Source: Stromatinia cepivora | Taxonomy: Eukaryota; Ascomycota; Leotiomycetes; Helotiales; Sclerotiniaceae | Length of the DNA stretch: 64,000 bases | Assembly: GCA_014898415.1 (NCBI GenBank) | Contig: RCTD01000025.1 | Span: 682,001-746,000, forward strand | Direction of reading: 5' to 3' | Part shown: positions 20,687 to 34,136 of the stretch, one piece after another | Layout: each line of letters starts with the position of its first letter | Numbering within the stretch: the first letter of the stretch is position 1 | The notes under the pieces: generated by a model | The model's input: only the letters and a program-made list of their open reading frames with translations | Told to the model about the DNA's origin: nothing | The model's database searches: none | Made by a program: the position numbers and the translations under genes

Positions 20687-22988
20687 TTGGAGTATGAATG
20701 GGGTTACGGTGAGGTGATGAAAAGAACGACACTTGAGTTGGAAGCAAAACGTTCATCTTCGCCGCAGAAAGATGCTAGTATGGTTTTCCTTCCAGCTGAG
20801 TAGTGGAGTACTCTGGTTACTGGTTGCTTCGGGAAAGATATTTGTTTTATGAGAGGCAAAAATTGCTTTCTTGAAAATGCAAGAAAGTTGTCGGAAGTTC
20901 GTTGTTGATGATTCGGGTAACCAAGACTACTAAAGAGGCGCTATAATAGCTCCGACGCTAATATAATTCACGGCCGCAATGAAGTGCACAACATAAAAAA
21001 AAAATAAGGGATATATATATTTATAAAAATATAACTTTTTGTGTATATTTATAAACTTTTATATCATTTTGTATCATATTTTATACTGCAGTAAAAACCA
21101 CCCGTACTAGGTATGAGGTTATTCCATCTACTTCATTCCAATTTGGATCTCCAAGAAAACCTTCATAGAGAAGATACTCGAGCATTTAAGCCATCATTCA
21201 CATGTGCTGTGCAACCAACCATTTGATCAATCCCCACAAAATCAGCTGGAAAAAACTGCAAGCAAATGCAAGCAAATGCAAGCAAGCTTTTTTTTTAGAT
21301 CCGGTAATATTCCATTCTGTATTGCTGATCGCTTCATTGTTATACATCTTAGAAATGGCCCTGTCGCAAAGGTAGCATTGTAAAGGTACTGCAGTATATC
21401 CAAATTCGTATTATCGATCTACCGGTACGTGTTCTAGAACTATCGAATTCCTCACGAGTCCTAGCTACCTACTAATGATCGTTATTAGTGTAAGATTTCA
21501 ATATTTTAGGCGGATGACCACTTCTCCTGAATCAATCTCATTCTATATATCTCAAATTCTTACCCACCACCATCACCACCATCACCACCAAGATTAACAT
21601 GGGGCCAACACCACCTCACGGCGGGAGGTTTTCCGCTTTGAAAAAAGCATAAATAATGAGATGTTCAAATTGTATTTTCGCAATCGGTGATATCACTTTG
21701 TGGTTCTCAACTGGCCACAGTTGCTTGCTAGCAATGATTCTTGACATCATTTTGTTATTCGGGGGCAGGGCTGTGAGAAGTATCCAACAGTCGCGCTGTA
21801 TCTACCTACGAGGGTATGTCTACAGGAACAGATTTCATTGATATTATCTTAATCATTTCTTTGCACTCAACCAGAATTGCAAAGTATCAACTGGGCTTTG
21901 TTGTTATGTGTCCCTAAGTTCACTTGGATATAGCCATGAATTACGAGTCTCATTAACCCAGGATCGTAATAGGCACCCAGCCAACTATCCGATTCCACCA
22001 GCCTAGATAAAACCAATAGCTTTTGCACTAGTTGCTTTCATCTACAAATCACTTCCTTATTCCAGGACACGCTTATTCGCTTATTTTCGTTCTTACTCCT
22101 ATGCGGGCAAAGAGAGATTGGTTTGGATCAGCCAACCCCTGATGATCACTTTCAGGATTCGACGACATATTGTCCCTTCACTTGCCTCTTCTACTCCATA
22201 CACCAGCTTTACATAGTGGAAGGGACGTGGCCAAAAAAAAAACCAAAAATGGTATGGCGCACTTAAAAATTTCATAGGAAAATGAGACTGAAAAACCAAG
22301 GTGCGATGATCGACACTTCAAGCAGTGATGGCGATCGTCCACAGTTAATACCGTATTTGGAAACAGATATAATTAGAATTTGGGAGACGATCTTTGGCAT
22401 GTGACTTTTCAAACCAGTAGAGCAAAAATCTGGGATGTTATATACTCTGCAAACCTATGGGTTAATTCATAAATTATGACACTCCTTGCTCCATCTCTGT
22501 CGTTCCGTGGACTTGGGATTTGGGTGTAAATCAAATAAATCCCACCGAAAATATGATGTTTGAGCGGCGGAGACGGGAGAGATCATATCCATCTATGCTC
22601 GGCATCGGAAATAGGGTGATTACATTTTATTAATTCACATTACTGTAACAAAGGAAGGATGTTGTATGAAAGTATACATGCCACTTTTGGAAATCAGTCC
22701 ACAGTCAAGTTAGAATATGAACCTGGTTGATATATCTGGCTATTCTATATATCTTGAAGAAGCTATAGAATGACCGATAGCAACTCTAGACTAGGCATTG
22801 GTGCCCCGAGCGCCTTTTGAAGAAATTTACAAGCTGATGATCATGGATATCTGCTTCACCACCCAATATCTGATCAAAATTGTAACCTCTTTGAGAGCCT
22901 TCGCTGTCTCAGATAAACTCCTTCATTCTCTGAACTCTTCATCGAAATCCTTCCACAACTGCCATGCCGTCACGTCCTTATCCCTAGC
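20687..22988. other. Gene-poor, AT-rich stretch
   Basis: About 2.3 kb without a supportable gene. Very AT-rich at 20990-21085. Short repeats: GCAAGCAAAT units near 21258-21287 and a CACCACCAT repeat near 21567-21592. The left part should contain the STS1 promoter. Confidence 0.5.
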
Positions 22989-25900
22989 CTACATCCTTTT
23001 TGCCGTCGAGCTCTTATTGAGTCTCGCTTGAACAGCTTCCTGATGCGCATTCTGGCGATTGCGAACAGGAGACAATGCTAGTCGACTCATAGTACTGCCG
23101 TCTCTTTGATGGGAAGGGATAAAATCGGGCGCATTTGCCTTCAACACATCTTCGCTGTCGGTCTCGGAAAAACTCTTATCGAACATTCCAGGTCTGGGAG
23201 GGAATGTGAAGCCTATTGCGCCTGAAGGAGAATGTCCTGCATCAACAGGCGGCATATGCGCAGTAGCTGGAACAGGAACGTGTGTTCGAAGAGTGTATCC
23301 AGTTACTTCCGTGATTTTACCTGTGTTTGGATCTTCAACTAGAATAGTTGACAAGAGACCAGGAGGTTGGCTGACTTCCGGAAAGAATAATCCATGTGAA
23401 GTTTGTCCTTGATGAATAGGATACAGGTTTCCATACTGTGAGAAGTTTTCATGCGGCGACTGTGGTTGCATGAGAGCATTATGATGAGCATACTGAGGAG
23501 TGTACAGCCCATCGTTTTGCGGCATGTTTGAATTCAGTAGGCTATAGTCCGCCGAAGTTGATTGTGGAGTACGAGGCAAGGGCTTGAAAACCGGAGCTTC
23601 AGCACTTGCCCATCTTGATGTTGCTAGTCCACTCGCACGCTTCTTTTGGAGAAGTTCTTCAACAGTGGGGCTACTACTGCGCTCTAGAACCGGAAAAACC
23701 CCGCTTACTATACCACTATCCTTCTCGGTTTTAACGTCCAGAACACTCAGAACTTGAGCGAGTCTATCAACGTCCGAGTCTGTAGCAGTATGCTTACTTC
23801 TGGGCGGATCCTGGTATTTGACCTTGGGTACGGTCATCTCATTTCCCGTGGCCTCGAGGGCAATTGGACGAATTTCACAAGATTTAACAGTCTTAGTGAT
23901 TTGGCTCCCCGATCTGTCAACAGTAACCCAAGCTGCAGCTGCCACAACGGCATGGTGAGCCTCTGTCTGCTCCACAGCCTCAGATTCAACAACCGGTTTA
24001 GAGTTAGAAGTAGTGTCGGTTTCAAACACTGCTTGAGTCGGCGGCACTGTAGAGTTTGAATCTAAAACAGAATTGTTGCAAAATGTCACAGGCAAGGACT
24101 TTTCGGGCCCGGGAGTGAAAGTACCATCTTTAGGTTCGTTCTCAAAAGCTTCAGGGCTTTCAACTTTGATTAAAGTTTGTCTTTGCTTTGCTGGTAGAAA
24201 TGTTTCCCACAAGAGAGAATCATGCACTTGTGTTGATCTCAAAGGCGTTGAAGAGCCGCTTGACCTCTGGGAGGAGTCATGTCCCCTACCAACTTGACGT
24301 GGGGGAGGTTTATAACCAGATGAAGCGCGGAGAACTGGTGCTTGACTAACTGGCGTGGCATACCTGGAAGTGCTCAGATCTCTATTTGATGGAAGTACAG
24401 GAGGACTAGTATCATCTTCAGACTCTGCCTTGACTCCTACCTTGCTCTCTTCAGCCGTGGTCGAACATTTGGGAACGTTGTGGCTTGCAGCTTGGGGAGT
24501 AATGGGGGTTGTTTCTCCAGACCTATCAGACATACTCTGATGATAATTATCGCCTGATGGTTTTTTAACATTACTTTCGGCAGTAATAGGCTCATGTATA
24601 CCGTTCTTAATACTTTCGTCGCTGATGCCTGTGGCCGAGGGACTCTTCTTGACTTTGTTGACTTCTGAAGACATATCCTTGCTGGAAGTAAGATTGAAAT
24701 TGGCTTTCCATTCTGCAGGTGACAGCTTGGAGAATGATGTGCCATGTCCAGTATCAGAATGATCCTGAATACCAGTATCCCACGATGCTGGTGCAAACCT
24801 GGTGCGTTCTGATGTCTGTTCTTCAAGAGTCTCATCTTTTTGGATGGCCTGTGGAACTTCTTTATTGCTAGGTATGCTGGCGAATCGAGTCTTCCATTCA
24901 GAGGGTTGAAGTTTTGTAGCAGTTGCTCTATGTGAGTCCTTATATTGTGGTCCATGAGTCCTACCAGCAACAATTCTTACACCCGACTCAGTAGTCTGAA
25001 TGATGTCGGCTGGTGCTATCTGTCTCTTGTAACCAGGAAGGTATTTTTCGAGACAATCTCTTGCAGCAATTACTTGTCTGGTGAATGTGGCATTTGGCCG
25101 CATCTTCATCATTTCCTCTATTGAATAGGTTATTCGCTTAGGTTTAGGAATAATATTGGAAGGCCCATTCGATTTGATGGCTGTAGGAGGCTGAGCTTCG
25201 ACCGGTTTGATAGCCTCGGTAGACTTGGGAGCTTCAACAATCTGGACAGATTGCGCAGGCTTGACAGCGCCTTCAGGTCTGGCATCTTTACACAATTCAA
25301 CCAATCCGACAGCCTCTACAGGACTGGAGCTCTCAGTAGAGTCGACAGCTGCTGATCCAGTTCCGTTCTGAGGATTCTGTGCCTTATCGAGGATTTTCTT
25401 GGAGATTTCTTTGATATAAGTTTCAATAAACTCCTGAGGAAATCGCAACAACGTTTCAGACTTTTTGAGAAAGTCAGCAACAAGTCCTTCGGTGACTGAC
25501 AAGATAGGCTTCGAATTTGAATAACGAGAGGATGACAATCCACCAATGAAAACATTCTTGGCATGTTTCATGAAGTCAGCGTCGTTTTCAAGTCCTGTGC
25601 CTTTTGCCAGCTGAGAAACGTGATCAATGAAAGAACCGCCGTGGTTTGCATTCAGAACCTGGAGTGTACCCTCGACAATATCCCCTTCCATCAAGCTCAA
25701 AAGGTCTTGGAAATTTGAATACTCTCCGGCTTGATTATCCTCAGGTTTAACTTCCTCTTCATGGAGTGAGAAAAGCGTCTCCTGGCCGTTGAGTTCAGTG
25801 AGGTCAGCAAATGTAGAACTGCTGATTCTGTTTGTAAAATATGTTACATCGTTATGTGATGTGTTTGATGAACCGGATACTGCGGAAGATGGAACGGGAG

Positions 25901-27541
25901 ATAAAGGCACGAGCGGACTCTGCTTTCCCTTTTCCGAGGATTGAGATGAGCAGCCACTACGCCTAAGCTCAGCAAGTTTGAAAATATGGTAATTGACGAA
26001 ACCCTTAGCTGGACCTGGTAGCTGAAAGTGGAATTTCCACGTGGGTACTTTTTCTACCGTAGAATTAGCCCGGTATGTGACAACATTTGCATCGGCCTTG
26101 AGTGTCGTAGTTTCTGTCAATAACTCGCTGAGAATAACTTCGCCACCAATTTGAAGTTCGAGGGTCAAAGGAGATTTTTCATGGGATTTGACGAGTCTCG
26201 CGGCTCCGAGCTTGGCTACACCGTTGTTCTTGCAGATCTTGACATTTCTCTCATCCACTATAGTACGAATGACGACTGGTGTTTGGTTTATTGCTAGACC
26301 ATTCGTTACTAGAGTCAAAGGGGCGGCATTGGTAGCAGATTTAACAGAATGGTTCGACTCGGAAACATTTGTAGGGATAGATGATGTTGTTGATCTGCCA
26401 GAACGATTCGAGCCCGAAGTGTTCATGCCATTGGTGGTTGTGACAGGTTGAGCAGAATGAACAGACACAGACGTTCTCATAGGAATGACGGGTGTAGCAG
26501 ATTGATCATCCTGTTTTGGCTCGGATGTGTCAACTAGTGTAACTGGAGTTGATGCCCATTTTGAAGCAGCAAGGCCACCATGTGGTGCCAGGTTGGATGC
26601 CGGCGATGGTACCAAAGTCTCAATGTTTTTTTGAGGTGCAGTAACAACAGGGTTCACAACTCTTGTAGTTGGGCTAGAGCCAATTTTATTGTGTGAAAGA
26701 AAGGTTGCAGGGCTCGTAAGCTTGAACTTTGAAGTTGTAAGTCGATTTGCTGCCGGAGCAGCAGCTCGAAGGACAGGCATGGTAGGTTTGGGTGTCGATG
26801 GAGGCATCTTAACAGAACGACCTTCAGTTCGATTCATTCTGCTAAACTCAGCCTCACGTTGTAAACGAGCAATGCCAGCATCAATTGTAGCATGAGATTT
26901 GCCACCACGTCTAGCATCATTGTAATGAGTTTGACTGGTAATTTGTTAGTTTTAAACCTGACAACTTATGCTGGTGGTAATATTTGGAGGAAAGACATAC
27001 CCAGATCTAGAGTGGTCGATATCTCTGCCTCTTCCAGCAAAGTTTCCGCGACCACCCACAGATGAACCGCCACCTCGACCGCGACCCGCTGAGTGACCAC
27101 CTCTTCCACCACTGCTTAGCCCAGTACCACCTCTGCGAAGTCGATACAGCTGTCCTCCGGCAATATCATCAAGGTCTTCAAGACCAGGCTCAACATCATC
27201 GGGATGAAAGTCTAAACAAGACAAGTTAGCACGTAGGCCAAGGCCAAGCTTCATAGCAGTTGAACTTACTATGCCACATTGATGCAGGGTTTTCTGGTCT
27301 AACACGTTTGCTGGTTAATGCCAATGGTACCACTGAAACATTTGCAGCTCTATCTTCGAGTGGCAAGGCATCTCTGCGACCAATACCGAGCTCTTCCTAT
27401 ATAAAGATTAGGTTTTAGAAGTCCCAAGAACGATCTGTGGTGTGTAGGACTTACCATCATAGCTTGATGCAGAGCCTCCATTTCGGCCGCTGATCTTTCT
27501 CTTTCCGTCGGCTCTAGGCCACATTCACCGTTTTCGTCCAT
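22989..27541 (-). CDS. Large RGG-box protein of unknown function
   Basis: Four exons, 27541-27455, 27396-27270, 27211-27001 and 26934-22989, give 1456 residues starting MDENGECGLEPTERERSAAE. No family recognised with confidence. Residues about 95-140 form a Gly/Arg-rich RGG box (GRGGHSAGRGRGGGSSVGGR), typical of RNA-binding proteins. A compact, conserved-looking segment lies at about residues 365-470 (NVKICKNNGVAKLGAARLVK through PTWKFHFQLPGPAKGFVNY). The rest is mostly disordered and Ser/Thr/Pro-rich. Short motifs recur: LAASKWAS (about 260) and LATSRWAS (about 1241), and LQPSEWKTRF (about 815) and LSPAEWKANF (about 877). A role in mRNA metabolism is inference from the RGG box. All three introns have good donors and give continuous frame. 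Confidence 0.85.
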
Positions 27542-29537
27542 GTTGATGATGAGATGATTTTTTTTCAACTTGACCGAAGACTAGAATCAATGGAATGAAA
27601 ATCTCGATCAATCGAAAACTAATGGCCGTAATGTTAGCGATGTGCTTTGCAGAACGTAGAGGAGGAAGAAGTCATGCACATGGAAGATATGAAGGTTTTA
27701 TCGGAGTGAATTTCAAGTAGGAGGGGTAGGCAAGATAAGAGAAGATAGTGATATGCTGCAGCCCAGCCTTGATCTGAAGAATGAAAAAGTACGAGAGCGC
27801 AAGCGCGACAATGTGACAGTGAGGACAGTCAAGGCAAGACACAGTCTGTAAATCTGATGATAACAAGAGGATCCAGTGAAAATAGATTGAGGACGACCTT
27901 GGTGATAACAGACAAAGGCTGAGGATTGTGATATAGGAATAATTAGAAGAAAGTGAGAGCGTACCTTAACAATGAGTGTCCGACGTCTGCTCTTTTGGCA
28001 AGCCCTCAAATGCAAAAAGAAAAAGAAAAAGAAAAACAGAAAACAAACGCAACGCTGATCTGATCACGAAAATCAAGATTATGAGGATCTCAATGTAATT
28101 AAAAAAAAAAAAAAAAGGTTATATTCGTAAGAGTATGAAGATGGTATTGGATTAGAATAGAAAACGATCAGAAAAGAAGTTGGATGGGAAGAAACTGAGA
28201 GAAGTTGTTTTGTTTGTATTGGGATGCGATATCTTGAATTCTCTCTCAGTTAAGTTGCTAGTAAATCAAACTCGGTACCTACCTAAGTAAGCTAAGATAA
28301 ATGGAGAGAAATGATTCGTCCAGATTACTGAATGAGGAAGTGAAGTTGAGACGGGAAGGAAAGGAAAGAGCGAAGGAAAGGGTAAGGTGATGATGAAGTT
28401 ATGCGGGGTATGAGAAAATTGTATAATTCGCAACTTCATTCTCCTGTTACTTTATTCAATCCTCCTGTGCTACCTATAGAGAAAAGGTAAAGAATATATT
28501 TTATGTCTATTATTCTTCTATTGGTGTATCTTTGAGCAAGTTACTACTCCATCTCTCAGAATGTCAAAGATTAACTTCTATTATTTCTGAAGCTTTTGTT
28601 CACCTTTCCATACACAACTTTGTCGAATCTGTGGTGATATGACTAACCTTTCAATTGAGATAAGAATATATGCTCATCTGTGATACTTATCTTCTTCTAG
28701 GTATGATTGTATGGTTGTATGGTTGTATGGTTGCATATCCCAAAGAGAAATTGATGTGAGCCCCCTCGCTTTGGTCGGTGGAGGTGAAAAAGTCAAGTCC
28801 ATGATTGATTTGTAATAATGAAATTTCATCTGGATTCATTATCATCTCCAATTCACTATGTGGGAGGCTTTGATAAACATCCAAAGTTGGGACGTCGGGT
28901 ATGAATGAAATTTGAGGAAATAGCTCATGCTTGGTGGCTTTTATTCTCCCATATGAAATCTTGGTCCATGTTTATATTTGCATTAAATCAGTTCCTAGGA
29001 TACTTGAAAGGTTATCAAAGTCAAAATATGTTGAACATGCTGTACATATATCACCACATCTCTAATATTGCACCTGTCATGCTCTTCGCTGTCAAAGGTA
29101 TATAATAGGAGACGATGGAAAATGCCACATGGTTTTGGACTTATGACAACATCGCAAGCACTTCTTACATAGAACTCTACTTTCAAGAGACAGGAACATC
29201 CCGAGTCTTCAAAGTCTCGGATCAAGAGTGTGGTGTTGTTATGTGGTTTTACAGAATAGCAGAGATCAAGAGGGAACTTTTTTGATTTGGGTGAGGTCCA
29301 AAAGGAGGATATGCGGGGTCATCTCAAGTGTGGAGCTGCTTTAGTTCAACAATGTTTTGAGTGGTTTGTGAGACAGGGATAATAAAAGCAGCATCCCGTT
29401 CCCATCCCCCACGAATCGGCTACCTTCCAAATGTCAGGAAGAATTTATTGGCGATATCGCAATTATTGATAAAAGAATTCATATTCTTGGTGTGAATAGT
29501 TTCAATTTGTATCCCAAAACCGGTGAAAGTCGCAAAT
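27542..29537. other. Divergent promoter region, long leader likely
   Basis: Two kilobases between genes reading away from each other (RGG protein on minus, aconitase on plus). A GTACGC donor-like site on the minus strand near 27963 and CATCAG near 27858 could bound a 5'-UTR intron of the RGG gene. There is a poly-A run at about 28099 and a GTATGGTT triplet repeat near 28710. No gene seen. Confidence 0.45.
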
Positions 29538-32347
29538 ATGAAGTCCTCCGGGCTTCTCAAGAGCAGCGGCCTGGCTATTAGAGTGAGCCTTTATTTATTT
29601 CTCCAAAATATCATGCAATTGACTCACTGTATAGAGGAATAATATCCAACCCCTCCTAAGACCAATAAGTGGACGAACTCTTGCGACTGTGAATACAAAC
29701 AATTCTACATATAAGCCTGACATCGAAGCCCGAACTCCCCCATACCCGAAACTCCTCAAACGTCTCCATGAGGTTCGAAGAGTATTAGGTTCCTCAAGAA
29801 GTTTGACCCTAGCCGAAAAGATCCTATATTCCCATCTCGACAACCCTGAAGAATCACTTTTATCAAATACCGACAATGGACTTAATATCAGAGGAAATGC
29901 AAATCTCAAGCTCAAACCAGATAGAGTTGCTATGCAGGATGCGTCGGCACAAATGGCATTGTTGCAATTCATGACTTGCAAATTGCCTTCTACTGCTGTA
30001 CCAGCTAGTATTCATTGCGACCATATGATTGTTGGACAGAGGGGAGCAGATGTTGATCTTCCAGAGTCAATTAAGGGCAATAAGGAAGTTTTTGATTTCT
30101 TGGAATCTGCCGCGAAGAAATATGGTATCGAGTTTTGGCCACCCGGAGCAGGAATCATTCATCAAACTGTGTTGGAAAATTATTCGGCTCCTGGTTTGAT
30201 GATGCTTGGAACAGACAGTCATACCCCAAACGCTGGTGGATTAGGAGCTATTGCTATTGGTGTTGGTGGAGCTGATGCTGTGGATGCAATGGTTGATGCA
30301 CCATGGGAATTGAAAGCTCCAAAAATTCTGGGAGTGAGACTTGAAGGGGAATTAAGTGGATGGGCGTCTCCTAAAGATATTATTCTATATTTGGCCGGCA
30401 AATTGACTGTCCGTGGTGGAACTGGATACATAATTGAGTACCATGGACCTGGAGTTGATTCGCTGACTCCAACTGGAATGGCAACCGTGGCTAATATGGT
30501 CGAAGCTTTACTTTTCCTCTTTATGATCTATTACTGACAATTTCAACAGGGTGCTGAGGTTGGTGCTACAACTTCTCTCTTCCCATTCTCAAAACGCCAC
30601 ATTCCATATCTCGAATCAACACATCGATCATCCATCGCATTACAAGCCCAAGCTATCGCAGAAAGTCCTTCGCTCCATAACCTGTTGAGAGCAGATGAAG
30701 GTGCTCACTACGACGAACTTATTACCATTAATTTATCTACATTAGAACCTCATATCAACGGACCAGCCACACCTGATTTATCCACACCATTGTCACAATT
30801 TGCGAAGGCTGTCATAGCAAATAATTGGCCAGAGACAGTATCCTCGAGTTTAATTGGTAGCTGCACAAACAGTTCGTATCAAGATATGGCAAGAGTACAA
30901 AATTTGGTCAAGCAAGCTTCGGCCGCAGGTCTCAAGCCAGCTACCGACTTTTTCATCACACCTGGCAGTGAACAGATTAGAGCCACCTTAGAGCGTGATG
31001 AAATTTCATCGACGTTTACTGAAGCTGGAGGTATTGTACTTGCCAATGCTTGTGGGTGAGTACTATCGGTTCTTTTTACATCCCGGTCCCATGCCCCTCT
31101 CCCCACCCGCCCTCAACACAGCCCGAAGCCTTGATTTTACGCCGAATAGTTTTTTTGATAGGCAACTCCCAATACCCGATCGCCAGCCCTACTTGGAAGT
31201 CCAAGTCTATCTAGCTATTCAAAGCTACCATTTGTGTATCTGATCACGTGCTTTACCTGTCTCTGAGCCAAGCCAGTCCAAACTTATCTATTCCTCTGAT
31301 AATCATTTCACGATAAAATTACTGACTTGAGAAAGCCCATGTATTGGAATGTGGAGCAGAACCGATGGAGTTGCAAAGGGTGAACCCAACGCGATATTCA
31401 CATCATATAACCGAAATTTCAGAGGACGAAACGATGGTAATCCAGATACTATGAATTTCCTCGCTTCTCCCGAGATTGTTACAGCTATGTCATATGCTGG
31501 AAGCACTTCATTCAATCCAATCACGGACTCTATCATAACTCCATCTGGTAAGGAATTCCGTTTCGAGCCACCTACTGGTGCCGAACTTCCTCAGAAAGGT
31601 TTCGAACAAGGAAACGAAGAACTTTTGCCATCATCAGGCCCCCCTTCCCCCGAAACAGAAGTTGTTGTCTCCCCAACTTCTGATCGTCTAGCCCTTTTGG
31701 AACCATTTGCACCATTTCCAGAAAGTGAGTTAGAAGGACTTCGCGTTCTCTATAAGGTCACTGGAAAGTGTACCACCGATACCATTTCTGCCGCTGGTCC
31801 TTGGCTCAAATACAAAGGCCATCTTCCAAACATCTCTGCCAACACACTTATTACAGCTATCAACGCTGCAACAGGCGAGGTAAATGTTGCCTACGACGTC
31901 GATGGCAGCACATCCGGTATCCCAGAACTTGCTCAGAAATGGAAGGACCAGGGTAAAGAATGGCTTGTCGTCGGAGAAAGCAATTATGGAGAAGGTTCTG
32001 CGCGCGAACACGCAGCTCTTCAACCCCGTTACTTGGGAGGTAGAGTTATTCTCTGCAAATCATTTGCACGTATACATGAAACAAACTTAAAGAAGCAAGG
32101 TGTTGTACCTCTCACTTTTGCTAATGGAGAGGATTATGGAAAGATCGACGCACTTGATGAGGTGAGCACGATTGGTTTATACGATATGTTGAAGAATGGC
32201 GGGAAGGGTGACGTCAGCCTACGGGTTAAGAAGCATGAGACTGGGGAGGAGATTATTCTCAAGACCAAGCATACATTCAGTCCTGATCAGGCTGGATTTG
32301 TATTGGCAGGAAGTGCATTGAACTTATTGGCAAATGCGAAGAGGTGA
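29538..32347 (+). CDS. ACO2: Mitochondrial aconitase, Aco2-like
   Basis: Fe-S hydro-lyase; aconitases interconvert citrate and isocitrate, and the yeast Aco2 branch dehydrates homocitrate in lysine synthesis. Four exons: 29538-29582, 29635-30498, 30550-31055 and 31336-32347; 808 residues. The start [15 protein letters not shown] and following Arg-rich segment fit a mitochondrial presequence. Cluster ligand Cys residues are in IGSCTNSS and in NACGPC, the latter created by the exon 3-4 splice. Substrate regions include [11 protein letters not shown] and [16 protein letters not shown]. The exon 2-3 splice (weak donor GTCGAA) restores [12 protein letters not shown] assign Aco2 rather than Aco1 because the N-terminal region ([20 protein letters not shown]) and C-terminus differ from the citrate-cycle enzyme; this assignment is moderate. 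The last intron is unusually long (280 bp). Confidence 0.93.
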
Positions 32348-34136
32348 TAAAACTGTACGTTTCAAAAGGTACTACTGTAGATACAAAATGAAGTTATGGA
32401 TACGAATAAAAGTTTAAATACCCCCTAGGGATGTCTGTTGCTCGGTGACTATCTGGTATGGTTCTTGGGCTTCGAAGGTTTAAAATAGATATATGAGTGT
32501 TGAAAATAGACATTTGAGTAGTCACTTAAGATTCCGGAAAGTGTGAATGAGATACATAACTCAATATACCTATATCAATTGGCCAGTGCAAGTTATGAAC
32601 CAGGTATTTACAGACCCTCGGACTAATAGAATTTGAAGTTTATAATGTTGATAAAGCGGAACAATGGAAAATAATGAATATTATTGGTCAAATAGCCCTC
32701 TTTTTCAACGTTTTTCCTCATTTTTAAGCCTTTTTAACCACGTATTTAAACCAGAATAGGAATGTGTGCTATACTTTCTGGCGGCACAGGTACCTAGAGT
32801 AGGTATAATCAGGCACAACTCGATCGAGACAACGGGTGGCATGCAGAGCAGAAGTGCAAAAGACTCTCAGAGCCTCTTTACGTAATAGGATTCCCCGCAA
32901 CCCAAGATGCAAGACCCACCATCCAGACTGCCGGTTACCTCCGGTCTTCTTCTTATATTATCCAATCACATCTACACAATAATCTGAACAACTGGGACCA
33001 GTAAAAAAAAACCAAAAAACCAAAAAACCTTCGCCCCTCTTGTTCAAAAATTTCAAAAATTTCCAATTCCCTACCGTATGAACCCGACAGAATGGCATTC
33101 TACTTAACCCGATTTAGCCTTAGCTTTTCTCGCTTCTATTCGGATTTCGGAAATATCAATAGACAAAAGCTAAAAGTGGATAATAAAACTCTGCAAAAGT
33201 ATCCACTTTGTCGATTCTTCCAATTATATGCGTTGTTTAGCTTCCCCAGCTTTGGACTAATCGGGTTAAGTAGAATGCCAGTTTGTCGAGTTTTCCACGG
33301 TATGCAGGAGAAGGCTAGAAGCAGGCGCAGGGTCGAGGCAAGTTGAACAACCTGAGCTCACATGTCCACGCAAGAAAAACTCGGCCTGCAACTTGGCTAC
33401 AAGGATATGATATGGGGTAAAACCGGGCCGTTCTACTGCTTTTTTTCTCATCTCAGCATATCAGCAGTGTAGCACGCAACAAGTGCCTGGGCGCCCAGAC
33501 ATTGTTATCGTGCAACTCTTGAAGTCGTGAAGGAAGTGAGTAGTGAACGAGTCGTAAGCCTTGATCCCTGTCGAACCTTTTTTTCGGTGCCATACGGAGT
33601 ACATAAAGAATTAGAGCCAAGGGTGTCGATCCCAAGAGAGATAATGGTTGTTTGGTCATCTTCTCTGTATGACCTTGGCATTTGGGAAAGACATGACAAA
33701 TGCATGATTACATTATTGATAAGACACTCACTTGGCAGCTGAGGATATTTAAATATATGAGATAAAAGGAATTTGAATCCCATTTGCATAGAGCTTAGTA
33801 ATACTATAATCTTGATTATTCCCATTTATTATAGTTTATTGGTATAATCAGTGAATAATATTGATTGGTCGATCTCTCAACAAAATGTGCGGACTAGGAG
33901 CTTTAAGGTTACCTATCATACCCGACGGGTAATTATAGTCTCGTTTGCTAAGACTAGTGGGAGCCTCTTGGTACAGTTCGTCCTGTCATATAGATAAGTT
34001 GACAGCCCCCCCTCACTTTTTAGCCTTCTCCAAGCTTATTCTGGATCTCTTCCTCTTCTCTTTCCCTTTCCCCTCCCTCGTCCTTTCCGACATTTTTGGT
34101 ATTTGTCTTCTTTGATATCAATAGACACTCCCAATA
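32348..34136. other. Intergenic region with a foldback element
   Basis: About 1.8 kb between aconitase and the permease gene. Apart from the inverted-repeat element at 33072-33302, it shows poly-A-rich sequence at 33000-33055 and a pyrimidine-rich leader just before the permease ATG (34020-34136). No gene seen. Confidence 0.5.
33072..33302. mobile_element. 231-bp foldback / MITE-like element
   Basis: Imperfect inverted repeats of about 55 bp bound the element. Each contains a 21-nt perfect core, 33094-33114 against 33259-33279. The outer ends read TACCGT (33072) and ACGGTA (33302). A second, central hairpin has perfect 10-bp arms (AAAGTGGATA against TATCCACTTT, near 33173-33212). There is no coding capacity. 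No clear target-site duplication was identified, so a DNA-transposon origin is inference. Confidence 0.7.

Noticed and set aside
21567..21592. CACCACCAT repeat that could encode poly-His
   Set aside because: Too short, no flanking frame, in a gene-free region.
28687..29225. Short frames between the RGG gene and aconitase
   Set aside because: No ATG-anchored conserved sequence or splice continuity; probably leader or promoter DNA.
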